Assembly (NCBI RefSeq): GCF_000350225.1 | Contig: NW_005178780.1 | Coordinates: forward strand, 1 to 59,938 | Length of the DNA: 59,938 nt | Origin: Chondrus crispus | Taxonomy: Eukaryota; Rhodophyta; Florideophyceae; Gigartinales; Gigartinaceae | Direction of reading: 5' to 3' | Shown here: positions 37,661 through 48,043 of the stretch, piece by piece | How the letters are laid out: every line of letters begins with the position of its first letter | Numbering within the stretch: position 1 is the first letter of the stretch | Made by a program: the position numbers and the translations under genes | The notes under the pieces: model-generated | Told to the model about the DNA's origin: nothing | The model's database searches: none | The model's input: the letters and a program-made list of their open reading frames with translations, nothing else

Positions 37661-39163
37661 ATGCACGCGCCGATGTACCCCCCCGGGGGAGTCTCGGCCT
37701 TCGAGAGCGAGCTGTGGCCCCGACCCCGAGACTTATGGGGTCGGAACTTGTACGACGATGCGCTACTCTTCGAGCGAGCCCCTTTTATGGCGCCGGAGGG
37801 TTTGCGCGACGCGGAATTGATCCGTGCGTACGCGACGTCTACTGGGGAACTCCCTGGGGGTTTGAGCGTGGCAGCCGTCGGCTCTCGCGACTTCACGCGC
37901 CGCCTGGTCGTGGAGCCGGCTTTGTCACGTCCGGAATTCAGACGGGTGAACACCGAGACCCGTGTGGCCTTCTTGGAATTAATTCGCTAACGTATACGCC
38001 GTACCCCCTGCAACAGGCTCATCCCTCGGGCTTGGAACTTGGACACCTGGGCGTATCGGGCGGATGGGGACCGGGGGTACGTTGCGAATCTGAAACGAAT
38101 ATTTGATGAACTCCGCATCCGGGAGGAAGAACCCTCGGTGGCCATGATGGCCTGGGACCGACCTCTGTTGCCGGAGGACTTCGCTCGATCCCCAGATCGG
38201 AGGCACGACCCTGCGATGCGTGCCAAGCTCAAGTTTGAGCGACGCATGCGTAATCAGATGGGGGTGTTCGTCGCATACGAATGGGTGGAGGTAAAGACAT
38301 TCGAGCGGACGGTGTTGAGCACGCGGTATCCTGAGATACCGGCGTGGTTTGCGCAGTACGAAGTCCCTGCGGACTTCATTGCGGAAATTCCCCCGTGCGC
38401 GGTGTACTTTGGACTGAGTCTCACGGAGGACCCTCAGTCCGCACGCTGGATGGTTTTTCTCAGCGAGTGGCTCGCCTTAGTTGCGGGGCGGTTCTTGAAG
38501 TACGACCACGAGGGGCGGTTATTCATCCTCCCGACCATGGTCGTGGAGTGGTTGCACCGGCTGGACTTGACGCGCATCCTGGGTAGCACAGAATCACAAC
38601 GACAGTTACGGGTCCTCCTGGCTTTCCACGGGGACATCGACTGGTCGCGCGTCCCTTACGCCCAGGGCCATCACTTCGACAACCCCCGGAGCAGGCACTA
38701 CTCCTCTGGGAGACAGCATGACGCGGGCCGCCCGGACCGTGGCAACTGGGTCCGGCTCGAGAGCGGAACGCTTCGCCTGGACCAACCGAAATTACTGAGG
38801 GGAGGGGAAGGGGTTGCCGAAGGAGGCGGCGGAGGGGGACGTTCCGGAGAAGTACGGGTCGCGGAGCGAGAGGGCGAGGGTCGGCGCGTCCGGTGTCGCG
38901 GCGTCGGTTTTGGGAAGGGTACTGAGGACCCCCGCCCGAGGGGGGTGGAGCGACGAGATACAGCCACGATGACGGACGCCGAGCTGCGCGGTTGGCTGAA
39001 GGATCCGCAATGGCGAGAACAGCTACATCGTCTGCTCGCGGAGGAGACGTCGGAGCCGAGCGAGGTCGCGGCAGGTGAGCCCGCGGGGGACGCGCTCGCG
39101 GCCTCCTCGTCGCCGGTGCGAGGCGACCACGCTTTGAGGACCCCGACGGCGGTCGCCTCTTGA
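37661..39163 (+). pseudogene. Antisense ORF of element E, one nonsense codon
   Basis: The plus-strand frame, opposite to the gag/pol of E, is open from the ATG at 37661 (and upstream) to 39163 except for one TAA at 37988-37990; the sequence on both sides is in the same frame. It has normal protein character: AFESELWPRPRDLWGRNLYD, then LKRIFDELRIREEEPSVAMM, YPEIPAWFAQYEVPADFIAE, LPTMVVEWLHRLDLTRIL, an RG-rich linker and a C-terminal DAELRGWLKDPQWREQLHRL. No known domain recognised and no similarity seen to the 815-codon protein of A. It occupies the equivalent place, between pol and the 3' LTR. Confidence 0.6.
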
Positions 39164-39240
39164 GGGCTCGTGCCGCACGAGGGGGTACGCGCCGCGTAAG
39201 GTCGGTGTTACCGCGCGTAGCAGCGTGCCGGAGACGATCG

Positions 39241-39720
39241 GCGATTACCGCGGTGCGGCAGGTAGTCTCGCCCAATGCGAGGGAGTATACGACATGAAGT
39301 CGGAAGTAGGGCCGCGGCGCGGGGCGGTGACGGCCGCCCGTCAGCGAACAGCACAGTGCGGGGGGTAGTCCTCGTTGAGTCGAGGGAATATAACGACACG
39401 AAGTCGGAAGTGGGGTCGCAGCGCGCGGCGGTGAGGGCGGGCCGTCAGCGACAGCGCAGCGCGGAAGGTAATTCTCGTCGAGGGTGAGGGAATAAAACGA
39501 CACGAAGTCGGAAGTGGGGTCGCAGCGCGCGGCAGTGAGGGCGGGCCATCAGCGACAGCGCAGCGCGGAAGGTAATTCTCGTCGAGGGCGAGGGAATAAA
39601 ACGACACGAAGTCGGAAGTAGGGACGCGGCGCGCGGCGGTGAGGGCGGGCCGTCATCGACAGCGCAGCACAGATGGTAATTGTCGTCGGGGGCGAGGGAA
39701 TAAAACGTCCCGAACTCGGG
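39241..39720 (+). repeat. 104-bp tandem repeat, about 4.5-5 units
   Basis: The marker CGACACGAAGTCGGAAGT and its variants occur at a constant 104-bp step (39291, 39395, 39499, 39603, 39707). The unit also holds GGTAATTCTCGTCGAGGG and GGCGGTGAGGGCGGGCC. Middle units are nearly identical and the ends diverge. Located just after the antisense ORF of E. Confidence 0.85.
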
Positions 39721-39824
39721 GGTACGAATCACCCGTTTCGGGCGGCACTTCGTAGAGGGTGCCACCGGTAGACGGGGGAGTGGCTCTGGGTTCCCTCACG
39801 AAGACAGCGTCTTCTTCAAGCGAG

Positions 39825-39980
39825 CACCAATTTTTCTTCTCCCCAGTGCGGGTCGAGGCCCGGGACACGCTATAACGTGGGCAAGGACTTCGTCAAAGCG
39901 TGTACCAATTTTTCGCCTCTCCCGTGCGGGTAGGGGCCCGGGACATGCTATGCTGAAGGGCATAGCGGTCGCGGTCGCCG
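39825..39980 (+). repeat. 78-bp duplication in element E
   Basis: Two copies of a block starting CACCAATTTTT / TACCAATTTTT (39825 and 39903), each followed by GTGCGGGT and GGCCCGGGACA and an ACGCTAT/ATGCTAT end. Confidence 0.7.
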
Positions 39981-40464
39981 CGTACGAGATGGCCGCGTAC
40001 GGGGAGAGGACGCGGCAAAGCGCGAGAACGGAACGACGCACATGTCGGGCTGGTGGCTCGGTCCTGAGGCGAGAGCGGATCGTTGCCGACGGACGCGTGA
40101 GACCGGGGTGGATACCACAGTTGCTTGACGTGGGAGGGGAGCGTCTTTCTCTCCCTCCGCAGGGGGTGGTGACCCGCGAGGGCGCGGGGAGAGAGAGCCA
40201 CTACTGTACCGCAGGGCGAGACACCGTCAACCGCTCCCGGAAGGGACGGGGGGGTGTCTGTTCTCGCCCGGGAGTGGGCCTCCCCAACCAAAAAATGAAA
40301 AATCAAACCATTCCCAAAAAATCAAAAAATCAAATACGACAGGTGGGCGGCGTTGACTGGCTAGGGCGTCCGGCGGCGGTCCGCGTCGACGCGTCGCGTG
40401 TTTCCAGGGGCTCCACAGTAGGCTATCGTACCTCAACCGAGGTGCTGGGGCGCGATCCATCCCT
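39981..40464 (-). other. Spacer between the pol and 3' repeats of E
   Basis: No supported gene. Contains an A/T-rich strip (AAAAAATCAAAAAATCAAA near 40315-40335) unlike its GC-rich surroundings. Confidence 0.45.
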
Positions 40465-43400
40465 CTAATTCTCGATTCCCACGCTGTCGGGATGCCCCCA
40501 TAGAGCGCGGTCGGGGATTGGTACCCGCTTCCTTCGGCAATATCGCACGACCGTGTTGTAGTCGATATGACGGGTGGGCTCCCAGGTCGACTCGGCGTCG
40601 CTGTACCCGTACCAACGTACGCGAAACAGGGGGAGCCCGTCATCTCCCGGCCCGTGCCCGGTTAGCGATTGCACGACGTAGGTGTCGGTGGGGTCTCCCG
40701 CAGAGGAAGCAGGAGGGAGGGCCTGCCCCGATGGCACGCGTAGAGGTACGCGGAAGGCGTTGGGTCGGAGCGTGCACCTCGCGGCTAGGTGCGCCGCGCC
40801 CGACGAGATGAACGCGCGGTGGGCGGGATCGGTCGCCGGGGGGGCGGAGGCCCTGTCGCGGCGGGGCCCGGGTGGTTCTGTAGGGTCCACTGTTGGCTCG
40901 TGGGGTTCCCTCGCCGTTTGCAAGCGCGTAACGGGACGCGTGTCCTTCGTTAGGGGTCTTGAGTCCGGTGGCGGGGGGTGGTTCGCTGTTTCGGGGCGGT
41001 TCGCCCCGATTCGAGAGCGGAACCCAGCGAGACGTGTGAGAGCGTCCTCTGTTCCTCCGCCGATGACGGCGTCCATCAGCCCCGGCGGCCGCGGCCTTGC
41101 GAGCGCCGGTGTCGCGGGGGTCCCTTCCGAAGGGGTCGCGTCGGGGAGGTTTTCGTCTTCCCCGTTTGAGGACCCCGGTCCCAGCGGGGGGTCTGTCACG
41201 TTGCTACGAAGCGGGGGAGACCTGACGACCCGGTTGCGAGAGAGCCGGTCCTTCAGTCCCGTCCCCCGTAAGATGGTGACGGTGTGGTCGTCCACCTGTA
41301 CGACGGTGAAGGGTCCCTCGGTTCGCGGTGCGAGCTTATTGTTAACCCGGTCCTTGTCCGTTTTCTCCTCGGAGCGTAGCGCAGCCTCGCGGTTCACGAG
41401 TACCTGATCCCCCACCCGATAGTCCGGGGTGGGGTGGCGTATCCGATTATCGAAATCGTTCTTATACTGCTCCTGTCCGGCCAGCAAGTTGCGGCTGGCC
41501 GTCGACATCAGGCTGCGGAGCCACGCTAGGTAGCGGATCTTAAACTGCGCCCTTGAGGCGGATGGGTCCAACAGCGGCGTTTGTTGCAGGGATAACGGAC
41601 TCGGGGTCCGGGATAATACCAGGTCGAACGGCCGCATACCGATCATCCTGTTCGCCGTGCAATTATAGCCGTACGTCAGCGCATCCGTGTACTGATCCCA
41701 GTCACGTTGATTATCGGCGAGGTAATGCCGGAGGGTGGATACCAACGTCCGGTTGAATCTTTCCACCTGCCCATTCGTTTGGGGATGATATGCCGTGGTG
41801 AACACGCTCTCAATTGAGAGCATCTTGCACACGGCGAGGAAAAACCTCGAGGTGAATTGTCCTCCGTTATCGGAGAGAAGTTTCACTGGGGCGCCGTATA
41901 CGAACACCCAGTGAGAAATGAACGCTTGCGCAACCGTTTCAGCAGTAATCCTCTTGAGCGGGACCGTCCTGGTCAGCTTGGAGTATCTGTCCGTCATCAC
42001 CAAGAGGTAACGGTTTCCTCCTGGTGTACGGGGGAGCTCGCCGAGAATGTCGATGGCGATGTACTCCAGGGGCCCTGATGGAGGAAATGTCTTCAACTCA
42101 GAGTTGTGCTTCCGCAGTTTGATGCGTGCCTTCGCGCAGTCGGGACACAACCTTACGGTCGAGTAGGAGTCCACCGACATGCTTGGCCAATAAAACCGCT
42201 GTCTTAGCGTATAGAACAATCGCCTGCCTCCCGGATGACCGGAGGTGGCGGGATAATGCGACAAGTACAGCAACCTTTCCCGGAGGGTTGTGGGTACTAC
42301 GATCTGTTCCACACCGTCGACGTGGGCTTTCCGGCAGACCAGCCCTTCCTGATTCACGAAGAATCGGGACCGGCGCAATTCAGCGAACCTCTCCCCCTTC
42401 TCATGACGGGAAGTCACCTCCTTACAAAATGGATCAGAGTGCTGTTCACGAGAGAAGTCTTCGTGGGTTATCGCGGCCATCGAGACCGGAGGGTCCAGCG
42501 CGTAGCAGCCCGCGGAAATTTCGACGTCGGTGGTGTCGTAGGTCTCCTCTTGATGCTGAGGCTCATCGTCGAAATTCATGACGGTGTAGCAAGGAATTTC
42601 TTCGTCGATCGGGATAGTCGTGCCTCCCGTAGATGGGATACGACTCAGCGCATCGGCGAGGCAGTTCTTGATTCCCTTCACGTAAGTTACGTCGAAGTCA
42701 TATTCGGCAAGGCGCAAGCGCCACCGGGCCAGTCGGCCACTCGCATCGGCGAGGTTCATCAGCCACCGCAGGGAGTGGTGGTCGGTGTTGACCGTGAACC
42801 GCTCCCTTTCCAGGTACGGGCGGAGCGTCTGTACCGCCCATACGATGGCGAGGCATTCCTTCTCGGTTGTCGAGTAGTTGCGTTCCGCTGACGAGAGCGT
42901 GCGTGACCAATATCCGACAGGGTATCGGTGTCCATCGTCGTGGGTCTGCAGTAGTGTGCAGCCCAACTGAGCGTCTGACGCATCCGTGTCCAGTGAGTAG
43001 GGGCGCCCCAGTCTTGGGGGTTTTAAGACCGGAGGCGAAATTAAGCACTCCTTCAGTGTCTGGAAGGCCGTGGTCTGCTCTTCATCCAGATCGGGGAGGA
43101 CATCCGGTTCTCCTTTTCGGAGCATAGCCGTAAGGGGCGCAGCTATCTTGGCGAAATGATCGACGAAACGTCGGTAGACATTACACATTCCCAAGAACGA
43201 GCGCAGCTCGGTCTGGGTCCGTGGTTGAGTCGCTTCTGAGAGCGCTTTCACATTCTTCGGGTGGACTTCGAGTTCGCCCGGTCGGATGATATGTCCCAGG
43301 TACTCGACAGAGTCCTGAAAAAACTTGCACTTGTTAAGTTTAAGTGATAATCCCTCCTGCTGCAGAGCACGGAGTATTACGTCCACATCCTTGAGGTGCG

Positions 43401-45135
43401 TGTCATAATCCTTGGAGAAGATTATGATATCATCCAGGTAGATGAGGCAGCTCTTCCAGCGATAGCCTGAGAGGAGGATATCCAGCATACGTAGAAAGGT
43501 GGCCAGGGCGTTCATCAACCCGAAGGGCATACGGTTGAATTGATACGTCCCGGCGTGGCACGTAAACGTGGTCTTCGGTCGATCCTCCTTGGCGACTGGA
43601 ATTTGCCAGTACCCGGAGTTACAATCAAGGGTAGAAAAGACCTTGGCTTCCCCGAGTGTGTCCAGGTACTCGTCCATGCGAGGGATGGGGTACATATCTC
43701 GCACGGTCAACGCGTTCAGCCGTCGATAATCGATGCAGAAACGGAGGCTCCCATCTGACTTGGGGATGAGCACGCCGGGGGACGCCCATTCGGACTTGGG
43801 CCGGGAAATTACCCCGCCAGCTAACATCTCGTCAACCGAGGCTTGTTCCGCCTCCCGGGCGCGGGGACCAGCTCGATAGGGCTGACATCGAAACGGCTTG
43901 GCGCCCGGGTTGAGTTCGATGCAATGCTCTGTCGCTCGAACTTCGCCCAAGTTTCCATCCCACATTCCGGCGTAGGGCGCGAGCATGGTGCGGACCTGCC
44001 CTCGCACTTGCGCCGGCAGGTGGTCGAGGGGAACTGACTCCGACGGAGGGGATGGCTCCGCTTGGTGGAGGGCTCCACGAGGGGGCCTCTCGTCCCGTAG
44101 AGGGGGGCTCCCCTCGGAGAATTCCGCGGCTAGGACCGCGTCCAACGGCATCGCCGTGCGCACCATCGCCCGCGGATGGGGAGTGACGAAGCCAACGACT
44201 TGGTTCTTCGACAACCTCTTGTTGGCGGTCGAGAAGTTCGCCATGAGGACCTTGAACTCTTGCAACGGGGTGATGTGCACCACCCCGTTGGAGAGGGAGA
44301 CCCGATGCTTCGCATATAAATGCGGGTTCGCCTCGAGGACCGAGAGTCCTGCCCGTCTACTTGTGACGTATACCCAGGTCTGGGTGCCCGCCGGGATTTC
44401 CATGGCGCGAGACACCTTGAGCTTTGGGGAAATCCGCCCGGCTTCGGGGGCATACTCTTGCTCCGACGGGAGGGGAGGGGCGTTCGCGGCCCGAGACGCC
44501 GGTTTCCGGATGATGGGTATCTTGGTGCCATCGTCCAGTTCCACCACCTTGCGCCGTGGGTAGATGGCTTCGACGAACTTGTCGTTAAATTCGCACCCCA
44601 GTATCATGGAGGCGGCTAAACGTTCACATACGATGAAGTTACATCTCATGGTGCGGTCACCTAACCGCACCACAAGGGGGATTTGTCCGCTCGTACGCAA
44701 TGGTCTCCCATTGGCGTCCGCAATCGTCGGGATTTCACCCGGAGTAATCAGCGCCTCCCACCCGGAGGGGAGCGTGTCGACACGTACGAAATTGGAGCCA
44801 GCTCCTGTATCCAATATTGTGAGCTGGCGCACCAATATCGACGGGGATAATCCAAGGTCTGCGTAGACCTTGTAATTCCGCCGCGACAGCGCGAGCACTG
44901 TCTCGGGATGGCTAACACCCCTTGCAAGCGGGGGGGTGTTTCTTCGCCATGGTCGGCGTAAGGTACCGAGCCGTTCGGGGTCGGGGTCTCCCTGGGATGG
45001 CCCAGTGTGTTTGCGGCCGAGTATCCGGTACCGCTTCTCCGTCTCGGGAGGTGAGGACGGTTTCGCCACCCTGGGCGAGTGATCCGGGGATGTGACCGTG
45101 TCCACCTCAGCTGCTGCGGGCTGAGGTTCTCTTAG
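40465..45135 (-). CDS. pol of element E, intact chromovirus polyprotein
   Basis: The frame is open from the frameshift site to 40465, more than 1540 codons, with no ATG near its start, so it is made as gag-pol. Order: protease ILDTGAGSNFV (about 44805), RT with LDCNSGYWQIPVAKEDR and catalytic YLDD (about 43435), RNase H (DTDASDAQLG, VNTDHHSLRWL), integrase zinc finger (HYPATSGHPGGRRL to LCPDC) and DDE core (IAIDILGELPRTPGG, LLSDNGGQFTSRFF, QTNGQVERFNRT), a GPY-like GPFTVVQVDDHTVTI, a Pro/Arg-rich linker and a C-terminal chromodomain (TYVVQSLTGHG, LFRVRWYGYSDAESTWEP). All catalytic residues are present. It is the best-preserved pol in the window. Confidence 0.95.
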   Translation of the reverse strand, partial: LREPQPAAAEVDTVTSPDHSPRVAKPSSPPETEKRYRILGRKHTGPSQGDPDPERLGTLRRPWRRNTPPLARGVSHPETVLALSRRNYKVYADLGLSPSILVRQLTILDTGAGSNFVRVDTLPSGWEALITPGEIPTIADANGRPLRTSGQIPLVVRLGDRTMRCNFIVCERLAASMILGCEFNDKFVEAIYPRRKVVELDDGTKIPIIRKPASRAANAPPLPSEQEYAPEAGRISPKLKVSRAMEIPAGTQTWVYVTSRRAGLSVLEANPHLYAKHRVSLSNGVVHITPLQEFKVLMANFSTANKRLSKNQVVGFVTPHPRAMVRTAMPLDAVLAAEFSEGSPPLRDERPPRGALHQAEPSPPSESVPLDHLPAQVRGQVRTMLAPYAGMWDGNLGEVRATEHCIELNPGAKPFRCQPYRAGPRAREAEQASVDEMLAGGVISRPKSEWASPGVLIPKSDGSLRFCIDYRRLNALTVRDMYPIPRMDEYLDTLGEAKVFSTLDCNSGYWQIPVAKEDRPKTTFTCHAGTYQFNRMPFGLMNALATFLRMLDILLSGYRWKSCLIYLDDIIIFSKDYDTHLKDVDVILRALQQEGLSLKLNKCKFFQDSVEYLGHIIRPGELEVHPKNVKALSEATQPRTQTELRSFLGMCNVYRRFVDHFAKIAAPLTAMLRKGEPDVLPDLDEEQTTAFQTLKECLISPPVLKPPRLGRPYSLDTDASDAQLGCTLLQTHDDGHRYPVGYWSRTLSSAERNYSTTEKECLAIVWAVQTLRPYLERERFTVNTDHHSLRWLMNLADASGRLARWRLRLAEYDFDVTYVKGIKNCLADALSRIPSTGGTTIPIDEEIPCYTVMNFDDEPQHQEETYDTTDVEISAGCYALDPPVSMAAITHEDFSREQHSDPFCKEVTSRHEKGERFAELRRSRFFVNQEGLVCRKAHVDGVEQIVVPTTLRERLLYLSHYPATSGHPGGRRLFYTLRQRFYWPSMSVDSYSTVRLCPDCAKARIKLRKHNSELKTFPPSGPLEYIAIDILGELPRTPGGNRYLLVMTDRYSKLTRTVPLKRITAETVAQAFISHWVFVYGAPVKLLSDNGGQFTSRFFLAVCKMLSIESVFTTAYHPQTNGQVERFNRTLVSTLRHYLADNQRDWDQYTDALTYGYNCTANRMIGMRPFDLVLSRTPSPLSLQQTPLLDPSASRAQFKIRYLAWLRSLMSTASRNLLAGQEQYKNDFDNRIRHPTPDYRVGDQVLVNREAALRSEEKTDKDRVNNKLAPRTEGPFTVVQVDDHTVTILRGTGLKDRLSRNRVVRSPPLRSNVTDPPLGPGSSNGEDENLPDATPSEGTPATPALARPRPPGLMDAVIGGGTEDALTRLAGFRSRIGANRPETANHPPPPDSRPLTKDTRPVTRLQTAREPHEPTVDPTEPPGPRRDRASAPPATDPAHRAFISSGAAHLAARCTLRPNAFRVPLRVPSGQALPPASSAGDPTDTYVVQSLTGHGPGDDGLPLFRVRWYGYSDAESTWEPTRHIDYNTVVRYCRRKRVPIPDRALWGHPDSVGIEN

Positions 45136-45141
45136 TTTTTT
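45105..45141 (-). promoter_or_regulatory. -1 ribosomal frameshift signal of element E
   Basis: On the minus strand the gag frame reads CCA AAA AAC TAA. A AAA AAC (45141-45135) is a canonical slippery heptamer placed on the last two sense codons. A -1 slip gives CTA AGA GAA and enters the pol frame. An 8-nt spacer separates it from a perfect 7-bp stem (CCTCAGC/GCTGAGG, 8-nt loop, 45126-45105). Confidence 0.88.
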
Positions 45142-47308
45142 GGAGGAGGAGAAGCTTCCCCGGGGGGCGGTACGGTCCTCGTCCCGGTACCCGCACGCGG
45201 TGGCGGGCCGGCGACGGCTTCAGGGTTCATGACCCGGTTCGCCTCGTAACTGAGGAGGGCGACGGCTCGGAGGTACGCCTCCGGAGGCACTCGGCTCTTT
45301 TGGGCCGCGGTCAACTTCTCGTACTGGTAGGGTACGAGGGATACATCCTTCACCTTCATATCGCAGTCAGGGGAGATGTGGTCCCCGACCCGATAACAGG
45401 TGAAGCAGATGATCTGCAGGGACGGAGGCCCTCGCAGATCCTTCTGGTAATTACGGGACGTTTTCCCCGGTGGAAGTCCACGAAAGCCCTCGGCGGGCTC
45501 TCGAGCGGGTTGGTACGGCTTGCGCCGGTCGCCGTAAAACAGCGAGTCTCCGTCGTTGAAGGAGGATTCTTCCGTCGGGAGGGAAGGAGCCTCCCCGGCG
45601 AGGTCACCTTCGGCAGCGAGGTAGTTCTCGGCTCCCCGGGCCGTTTGAAAACTGGGAGGGGGACGGTCGACGTCGACGGGGCGCCATCCAGGGCCGCGAG
45701 GACCTGTTTAACCGGGCGGGGCTTCCCGAACTCCACGCGGCGCCCAGACCCGTGCTGGGCCCGGAAGGCGTCTCCGTGCGAACGCGCGTGGGCGACGGTA
45801 TCCTCGAACGAGGATCGCTGTCGATCCTCGCGAGCTTGTAACACCAGCGGCTTGATCGCGGGGGTGAGCCCCTCGATGAAGAGGGTCGTCCTCTTGTATG
45901 CCGAGTGCACGTCCCCGCACCTCCCCAGGGCGGTGGACATTCGAGTAGCGTACTCGGTTTCCAATTCGCCCGGCTTCTGGCGTAGCTCCCTCAATGCCGT
46001 GAGAGCCCGCTCGATCTCGAGGTTCGTCGCATACGTGCGTAACAGCCAATTGACGGCGGCGGCCCAGCTCGCGATCCCCTGAGATTTGCGGTGCAGTCCC
46101 CGCCGGGACTCATACGCTTCCTTAGCGGGCGGAGCCAGCAGATGGGGTAGGGCCATCAGGGCCATCGCCTCGGTCATATTGGCGTTGTCAAAATTTTCCT
46201 TGCAGCGAGCCAGGAAACTGATGACCCTGATAGGATCTACCCCGCTGAATTTGTACTCCCCCATGACCACGAGGAGGCACTGCACCCTCTTACGGGTGGT
46301 AGCGTAGACCCGGTCGTCCAGGGTTGGGTCGGTATCCACGAGGCGGTAGGCTCGATAGTTACACACACCTCTGAACCGGTGGGTCGTCGGCTTCCAGACA
46401 GAAACCTTTTTCTGTTTGGGGCCGAACGTCGGCGTTGGGGCCGTAGGGGACTCTGACTCGGAATCGGTCTCCGATTCAGAGAAGGATGAAGAGGACGGGC
46501 TCGAGAACCCGTCCGGGGGGTATCCATCCCTTCGTCCCTTGCGACGGTTCGCGTTCCGCTCTTTCCGACTGGGTTTGGACTTTTTTCGTCGTCCACTCCC
46601 CTCGTCGTCTGAACTTCCCCCTTGATCGGGGTTCCCTCCCCGTAACTTCTGGGAAGGTAAATCACCTTCAAGGTGGATAGGTCCGGCGGAGGCTCCCTCG
46701 CGGGAGGCTCCTGCCGCGGTTCGCGACGCCTGCGGATTGGCGGAGAATTGGGGTGCGGTCTCCATGGAGGGGACCGGTATCCCCGCGGCTTGCAGCGCCG
46801 GCGTTGTCACGTTGGAAAAGAGCAGGCTCTTATTCAACGGGGGCAACCCCTCAGCGGGAGGGACAGTCGCTACTCCGACTGTAGTCGGAGGGATTCCAGC
46901 AGCGGAGGCTGATGTTTGCGTCTTCAAGATGGTAATTTCTCGACGGAGGGCCTTGAGTTCCTCCGCCGTGGCGGTCTCCTCTTGCTTACGCAGGATGGCA
47001 GCCTCCTTGGCGCTGGCAGCTATGTCCGCCTGCCAGGCCTTGGTGAGCACGCCTTCCAGGGCGGTTAGGCGATCGCGCTCTCACGCGGCTTGTACCTCGG
47101 CTTGGGCCGCGATAGTTTCCTCCATAAAAGTCTTGAGGTTTTCTCGCAGAGCCGACGGTTGCGCTGCGAGCTTCTCCGCTACAGTATTGATCGTGAATCT
47201 TTCCGCTTCTCGGAGAGTCTCGCGACAACTCCGAGTGATCCACGCCGCAACTGGCGGAGGCACGTCTCAAGAACGGGTCTCACGGGACGAATCGGACCCG
47301 GATACCAT
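45132..47308 (-). pseudogene. gag of element E, with two nonsense codons and one frameshift
   Basis: ATG at 47308. TGA codons at 47269-47267 and 47083-47081 interrupt an otherwise open frame; the main part is open 47080-45660. A helical N-terminal region with a coiled coil (residues about 75-120, KEAAILRKQEETATAEELKA) is followed by a Lys/Arg/Ser-rich stretch and a capsid-like part around YRAYRLVDTDPTLDDRVY and FSGVDPIRVISFLARCKENF. The frame shifts near 45660; the next frame carries the nucleocapsid knuckle CFTCYRVGDHISPDC (one residue longer than the usual CX2CX4HX4C) and ends at the TAA beside the slippery site. Confidence 0.82.
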
Positions 47309-47393
47309 AGCTTTGAGCTTGTCGAAACCTGTTGAAATAGAGATAGAACACCTAGGACCAAAAACGGTAAGGGATAAGGGACACTCCGTAGAC

Positions 47394-47411
47394 TTCTAGG
47401 TCGGGAGACCA
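47394..47411 (-). other. Primer binding site of element E
   Basis: Four bases inside the 5' LTR the minus strand reads TGGTCTCCCGACCTAGAA, identical to the PBS of A and B although the LTRs and proteins belong to another family. Confidence 0.75.
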
Positions 47412-47414
47412 AAA

Positions 47415-48043
47415 TGTCGTGCACTGAGGGGGAAGTGTGGGATCCCTCTCTGGCAGAGCGCGCGCGTTCGAGGGCGCGTGAAGGGGGGTTATCGGGAGAC
47501 CACCCGTAAGGGACCGGTACGGGGCCGGGCGCGAAGCGCAGTAGGGAACGTAAGTGAAAATGTGGGAAAACAGAGCCCAGGAGGGGCGGAGCGGTAGGGA
47601 CAGCTGTCGCGCGGAGAGCCGGGCGTGGCGGGACGAAGCGCGCGGTAGAGACAGGAGGGAATCGGGACGTAGATGGCTCGCAGGGTACCGTCGTGGGACG
47701 GGGACCGACGCAAGGCTACGACTCCGTTCCAGAAACCCGAGTTGTAGAGCCAAAGCTTCGTGAGGATTTACTTAGGGTCGGACGTCGGCTATATACTAGC
47801 CGACGTCGGAGCTATAATTAATTAAACTAAAAGATACTAAATTAAAACGACGGCGGCGACGACCGGAGAAACTCCTCTTGGGGAGGTATGACAACCATTA
47901 CTCGTAGGGGATGACACCTGGACACAGGAGCTTTGACGCCTGGTTACACGTGGCGCGCGGTACACGTGTGTCCCGGAGAAGGAGTCGTGCTGGCCGGGGA
48001 CAGGTGTCCCCTGGGAAAAGGGAAAGGTGGTCAGTGCACTACA
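47415..48043 (-). repeat. 5' LTR of element E
   Basis: 629 bp, about 99.4 percent identical by eye to 35995-36623; ends TGTAGTGCACTG...CACGACA in element orientation. Followed on the outside by the TCCTG duplication. Confidence 0.93.

Larger units (their letters stand above)
35995..48043 (-). mobile_element. Element E: complete 12.0-kb Ty3/gypsy chromovirus of another family
   Basis: Two 629-bp LTRs with about four differences, target duplication TCCTG (35990-35994 and 48044-48048), PBS, gag, a -1 frameshift signal, an intact pol, repeat arrays and an antisense ORF. Inserted in the gag of B. The 5' end is at the high coordinate. Confidence 0.93.

Noticed and set aside
38523..39503. 326-codon minus-strand frame opposite the antisense ORF of E
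   Set aside because: It is the complement of the better-supported plus-strand gene and runs into the 104-bp repeats.
39241..39720. Regularly spaced repeats considered as a CRISPR array
   Set aside because: Units are contiguous 104-bp tandem copies without unique spacers, in a eukaryotic retroelement.
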